The notes under the pieces are model-generated. The model did not search any database. It was given only the letters and a program-made list of their open reading frames with translations, and was not told the DNA's origin. The position numbers and the translations under genes were made by a program. Positions 60,246 to 63,690 of a stretch of 63,690 nucleotides of DNA are shown in pieces; positions within the stretch are counted from its first letter, which is position 1; every line of letters begins with the position of its first letter. Source of the stretch: an uncultured Pseudomonadota bacterium (GTDB taxonomy: Bacteria > Myxococcota_A > UBA796 > SXON01). The DNA is taken from positions 1-63,690 of the forward strand of contig CAIXRH010000260.1 of assembly GCA_903921785.1 (NCBI GenBank). Direction: 5' to 3'.

Positions 60246-62066
60246 ATGGTCCCGCGTCGCCCACGCCTCCTCGCCGGGCTCAACCTCCTGTACCGCGTCC
60301 TCGTCGACGGGATCCTCCCCGTGCTCGCGCCGCTCCTGCTCGTCCGCGAAGCCGCGGCCGGCCTGCTCGCGGACCCGATGCGGTGGGTGGCCGCGCCGAT
60401 GATCGCCGCGTCGGGAGACGGCAACGGCGAGGCGTGGTTCTACTGGTGGATGGAACGTGCGGTGCGCCTCGGCCTGGACGTGGAGCTCCCCCGCGTGGTC
60501 TGCGCCCCCGAGGGCGCGCCGCTGCTCAACAACTTCGCCACCCGGGTGGACGCGTGGATCGCGCTGCCGTTCTTCGCCCGCTACCCCTTTCCGCTGAGCT
60601 TCAACCTCGCGGCGATGGCGGTGCCCATCGTCAACGCGTGGCTGGTGTGGCTCGGGCTCCGCGCCGCGCGGACGCCGTGGGCCGCGGCGGTGCTCGGGGG
60701 CCTGGTGATCGGCGCGTCCGAGCACGTGTTCAACGAGGTGAGCCGCGGCCACAGCGCCAACGCGCTCATCGGACCGGCGTTCGCGTTCCTCGGGGCGTGG
60801 TCCGCGGTGGCGGAGGGCCGGTGGGGGTGGGCGCCGGTAGCGGCGGCGGCGGGCGCGCTCACGGTGGCCGCGTACCCCCCGTTCGCGGTGGTGATCCTCC
60901 CGGTGGCGGCGCTCTTCGGCCTGGGCGGGCTCCGGGACCCCGCGCGCCGGCGACGCGTGCTCCTCGGGGCCATCGCGGTCGGCGCGGTCGTCGCCTACGC
61001 GGCGTGGGCGCAGGTGCAGGACCTCCACGCGCGCGGGTTCGCCCACCACGGCGCCAACGCGCTCGCCATGCACTGGACGCAGCTCGTCGCCGACTCGCTG
61101 CCGCTCGGCTGGCTGGGCGAGCGCGCCGAGACCTTCAAGGACCGGTACGTCGCCTTCGGGCCTGCGCTACTCGTCGGGCTCGGGGCGGGCCTCGTCGCCG
61201 GGTGGCGGGGGCGCGGCTGGGTGGCCGCCACGGCGTGGTTCTGGGTGAGCTCGCTGGGGGTGATCGTCCTGCACCGCACCGGCGCCGGGCTGGCGCCGTG
61301 GAAGCCGTTCGGGAGCGCGCTCGCGCTGCCGCTGTACGCGGCGATCGACGCCCTCCCCGCCCTCGCGGAGGTGCGTCCCTACCGGTTCGCTCCGTTCGTC
61401 GCCGGGGCGCTGGTCTTCGCGCTCGGGTCGCTCGCGCGGTGGGGGGCGGAGGCGTTCGCGGCGGGCGAGCGCGGCGGCGCGCCTTCTTCGCCCGCGCCGC
61501 CCCAGCCCACCCTGTGGCGCCCCCGCCTCGGCGTCGCCGCCGGGGTCGCCGTGGTCGCCCTCCTCGGCCTCGCGCTCCAGCAGCAGCGGGCGAGCGGCCA
61601 CCTCGTCTATTGGCGGCAGGCGTGGACGGTGCCGGCGCCGCTCCAGTGGCTCGCCGAGCAGCCCGACGACTTCGCGGTCGTGGAGCTTCCTGCTGGCCTC
61701 GGCCACGCCTACGGCCCCTACCAGGTGGTGCACGGGAAGGCGCGTTCGGAGGGCCACCACGACGCCGGGCTCGACGCCCTCGCCTCGCCGGAGGCGCCGA
61801 CGGCCTGCTACACGGACGCGCTGGTCCGGGCGCTCTGGGGGCTGGAGCGCGGGGTGCCGCTCCCGACGGAGCGGGCCGGGATGCTCCGCGCGGCGCGGGC
61901 TGCCGGCTACCGCTACGTGGTGGTCTACGAAGACGCGTACCACGGGGTCGGCGACCCGCGGCGGCTGGTCGGCCTGGAGCTCGCGCTGGAGGCGGCGTTC
62001 GGTGCCGCGGTGCGCGAGGGCGACCACGTGCGGCTCTACGCGATCCCGGAGCCTACACCGGGATGA
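60246..62066 (+). CDS. Polytopic GT-C-like membrane protein (606 aa)
   Basis: Divergent from the SGNH/GT-C pair by about 100 bases. Ten or more hydrophobic helices, GDGNGEAWFYWWMERAV in the first loop (acidic catalytic-type site) and a soluble tail containing FAVVELPAGLGHAYGPYQVV and YRYVVVYEDAYHG. The shape suits sugar-lipid transferases; no closer match is recognised. The end overlaps a convergent phosphatase gene by 14 bases. Confidence 0.7.
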   Translation: MVPRRPRLLAGLNLLYRVLVDGILPVLAPLLLVREAAAGLLADPMRWVAAPMIAASGDGNGEAWFYWWMERAVRLGLDVELPRVVCAPEGAPLLNNFATRVDAWIALPFFARYPFPLSFNLAAMAVPIVNAWLVWLGLRAARTPWAAAVLGGLVIGASEHVFNEVSRGHSANALIGPAFAFLGAWSAVAEGRWGWAPVAAAAGALTVAAYPPFAVVILPVAALFGLGGLRDPARRRRVLLGAIAVGAVVAYAAWAQVQDLHARGFAHHGANALAMHWTQLVADSLPLGWLGERAETFKDRYVAFGPALLVGLGAGLVAGWRGRGWVAATAWFWVSSLGVIVLHRTGAGLAPWKPFGSALALPLYAAIDALPALAEVRPYRFAPFVAGALVFALGSLARWGAEAFAAGERGGAPSSPAPPQPTLWRPRLGVAAGVAVVALLGLALQQQRASGHLVYWRQAWTVPAPLQWLAEQPDDFAVVELPAGLGHAYGPYQVVHGKARSEGHHDAGLDALASPEAPTACYTDALVRALWGLERGVPLPTERAGMLRAARAAGYRYVVVYEDAYHGVGDPRRLVGLELALEAAFGAAVREGDHVRLYAIPEPTPG

Positions 62067-62913
62067 TGGTGTCCGCGTCGTCGACCTCTTCGACGATGTT
62101 CGCCTCCATCCGCGCCACCAACGCCGTGATGTTGTCGTCGGACTGCCAGGCGATCGCGCGCTCGGCCAGCGCCACGGCGCAGGCCTGGGGGGCCGGGACG
62201 TTCTCGAGGGTGTCGGCGAGCAGCGCGTCGTCGAGGCGGCCGTGGAGGCCGTCGGAGCTCAGGAGCAGGCGGTCGCCGGGGCGGAGGGTCAAGGCGCCGG
62301 TGTCGAGGCCGCGGTCGATGCGCAGGGAGGCGTCGTCGCCGAGGCCGCGGCTGCCGAAGATGAAGTTCTGGGCGAGGTAGCGGGGGTGGGTGGGGATGGG
62401 GCGGCCATCCCGCATCGCGAACTCCTCGCGCGTCTGGTCGCGGGTGATGCGGGTGAGGCGCCCTTCCCGCCAGTGGTAGAGCCGGCTGTCGCCGACGTGG
62501 GCCCAGTAGGCGCGGTCCTCGACGATCCACACCACCGTCAGCGTGGTGCCCATCTTCACCTCGCCGCCCATCGCCACCCGCTCGCGCACCCGCTGGTGGG
62601 TCTCCAGGAGGAACTGGCGGAGCTCGGCCTCCGGCTCCCGGGGCACCGAGCGGCCGTAGAGCCGGCTGAGCGCCTGCACGGCGGCCGCCGCCGCGATCTC
62701 CCCGTCCTCATGGCCGCCCATGCCGTCCGCGACCGCCAAAAGCACCTCCGGGCGGGCCACGGCGTCGAGGATCTGCTCCCGGTCGCCGTCGCGCCAGCGG
62801 ACGCCAGCGTCCTGACAGACCAGGTAGTTATCCTGGTTGGATGAACGCCCGCCGCGTTCCGGGCCCACGCCCAGACTGCACACCACCCCGACCGAGACCC
62901 TCCGTTCGTCCAC
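62053..62913 (-). CDS. PP2C-type serine/threonine phosphatase (286 aa)
   Basis: Metal-dependent (PPM) phosphatase with all main motifs: GRSSNQDNYLV, AVADGMGGHEDGE (metal Asp), GTTLTVVWI, HVGDSRLYHW, LLSSDGLHG and SDDNITALV. Typical length, cytoplasmic. It starts at a GTG adjacent to the stop of the partial gene at the window edge, with which it is coupled. Bacterial PP2C enzymes usually reverse Ser/Thr kinases; such a kinase is not in view. Confidence 0.9.
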   Translation of the reverse strand: MDERRVSVGVVCSLGVGPERGGRSSNQDNYLVCQDAGVRWRDGDREQILDAVARPEVLLAVADGMGGHEDGEIAAAAAVQALSRLYGRSVPREPEAELRQFLLETHQRVRERVAMGGEVKMGTTLTVVWIVEDRAYWAHVGDSRLYHWREGRLTRITRDQTREEFAMRDGRPIPTHPRYLAQNFIFGSRGLGDDASLRIDRGLDTGALTLRPGDRLLLSSDGLHGRLDDALLADTLENVPAPQACAVALAERAIAWQSDDNITALVARMEANIVEEVDDADTIIPV

Positions 62914-63690
62914 CTATACGACCTCGAACCGGTAGACGTTGGCGCCGGCGAGCAGCCCGTCCCCCGGGCTCAGGGTGAGGGGCGAGCCGTCTTCCGGCAT
63001 GGTGCGCCAGGGGCGGCCGCGCTCCTGCACGAAGAAGGGGACGAAGCCCGTGGCGCCCGTGCGGTAGCTGGTGAGGTAGTCGCTGACGCTCACCCGCTGG
63101 CCGTCGAACGTGAAGGTGGCGGTGACCGGCCCGAGCTTGAGGACCCTCGCCCCCTTGAGCGGGAGCCCCGAGGTGAACAGGGCGGCCACGATGCGGTCGG
63201 ACACGTCGATCTCGAGGAGCTGCGCCCGGGGGTCCGGGAGGTTCGCGGCGTCGGCGAAGTGGAGGTTCACCTCGAAGTCGGGCTCCATGTTCTGGTCCCG
63301 GCGGATCACCTCGATGCGCGCTTCGCGCACCGACTCGGTGCTGCGGACGCGGGTGCCGCCCACGATCACCGAGGCTTCGCCCTCCTGCACGAGGTCGATC
63401 CGGCCCTTCTTGCCGCGGGCGTACACCCGCACGTAGTCGAGCGTCATGAACGCCTGCTCGGAGAACGCCTTGACCTCGGGGACGATCATGTCGACCCCGC
63501 GGTGGTTCCCCAAGGTGAGCTCCCCGTGCACGGACCACCCGAGCTGCACCAGCCGCGCCGGGCGGGCGAGCTCCTGCTGCCACTGGGCCTCTTCCACCGA
63601 GAGGACCGGATCGAGCTCCGATTCGTCGAGGAGCATCGGCGGGGCGACGACGGGCGTCGCGGGCGCGGCGGCGCGCGCCGGCGGCGCGGC
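62914..63690 (-). CDS. Partial gene at window edge, soluble protein (at least 258 aa visible)
   Basis: The frame is open to the end of the window, where it reads an Ala/Pro-rich linker (PARAAAPATPVVAPP), so the start lies beyond. The visible part has two beta-rich modules: VHGELTLGNHRGVDMIVPEV resembles the start of a forkhead-associated (FHA) domain (G-x-V-x-LGR-like), and VSVSDYLTSYRTGATGFVPF leads into the second, ending ANVYRFEVV. An FHA- or PilZ-like signalling protein next to a PP2C phosphatase would make sense, but this is tentative. Confidence 0.6.
   Translation of the reverse strand, partial: AAPPARAAAPATPVVAPPMLLDESELDPVLSVEEAQWQQELARPARLVQLGWSVHGELTLGNHRGVDMIVPEVKAFSEQAFMTLDYVRVYARGKKGRIDLVQEGEASVIVGGTRVRSTESVREARIEVIRRDQNMEPDFEVNLHFADAANLPDPRAQLLEIDVSDRIVAALFTSGLPLKGARVLKLGPVTATFTFDGQRVSVSDYLTSYRTGATGFVPFFVQERGRPWRTMPEDGSPLTLSPGDGLLAGANVYRFEVV

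Noticed and set aside
62914-63690. Complete gene starting at 63636
   Set aside because: The frame continues without a stop to the window edge through an Ala/Pro linker, so the real start is probably outside.

Overview
The window is very GC-rich and densely coded. Many small lipoproteins carry Asp/Thr/Ser-rich linkers just after the lipid cysteine, and FG-GAP, lamin-tail and MopE-like motifs recur. Together with ECF sigma factor, FHA/PP2C-type and multihaem genes this suggests a myxobacterium-like (Myxococcota or related deltaproteobacterial) chromosome. That assignment is inference; there is no rRNA in the window to prove it. I saw no rRNA, tRNA, CRISPR array, transposase or phage structural gene.

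Layout. (1) 0-1.4 kb: two coupled lipoproteins. (2) 2.0-6.3 kb: a tightly overlapped four-gene operon of a MoxR AAA+ ATPase, an unknown 173-aa protein, a HExxH-metallopeptidase/VWA protein and a divergent S-adenosylmethionine synthetase. (3) 6.3-17 kb: an accessory island with a winged-helix regulator plus a truncated nucleotidyltransferase, an McrBC-like restriction pair, a TPR gene with a four-half-site operator, an XRE regulator plus a second truncated nucleotidyltransferase, a decayed second copy of the TPR/mcrBC borders, and a HipBA toxin-antitoxin pair. (4) 17.1-22.6 kb: a seven-gene ECF-sigma operon ending in lamin-tail and FG-GAP lipoproteins. (5) 22.8-32.3 kb: small surface proteins, an OYE-type flavin oxidoreductase, an M20 peptidase and pheST. 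(6) 32.5-38.1 kb: an electron-transfer operon behind a textbook sigma-54 promoter: a monohaem-cytochrome/porin fusion resembling Cyc2, a cupredoxin, a Rieske protein, cytochrome b and an octahaem cytochrome c. (7) 38-43.6 kb: two metal-site-like lipoproteins, a multicopper oxidase and a histidine kinase/NtrC-family regulator pair. (8) 43.6-50.3 kb: repeats, an SGNH hydrolase, an M23 peptidase, a TadE/Flp-like peptide, PlsB. (9) 50.5-52.8 kb: a four-gene redox operon (LigA-like membrane peptide, NapH-type ferredoxin, 50-aa tail peptide, nitroreductase). (10) 52.9-63.7 kb: an ABC-2 exporter, a Rieske-domain protein, GT-C-like membrane proteins with an SGNH/TPR hydrolase, a PP2C phosphatase and a partial gene at the edge.

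How parts may work together. The cytochrome operon could pass electrons between an outer-membrane haem-porin, a periplasmic copper protein and an inner-membrane quinone-cytochrome b/Rieske complex; the sigma-54 promoter implies control by an NtrC-type activator, and one is encoded 5 kb downstream, although with altered key motifs. The island at 6-17 kb looks like a turnover zone for defence and toxin-antitoxin genes. Three intergenic repeat families (28.7/40.6 kb; 44.0/50.3/55.1 kb; 7.1/14.5 kb) and two tandem arrays punctuate gene-free gaps.
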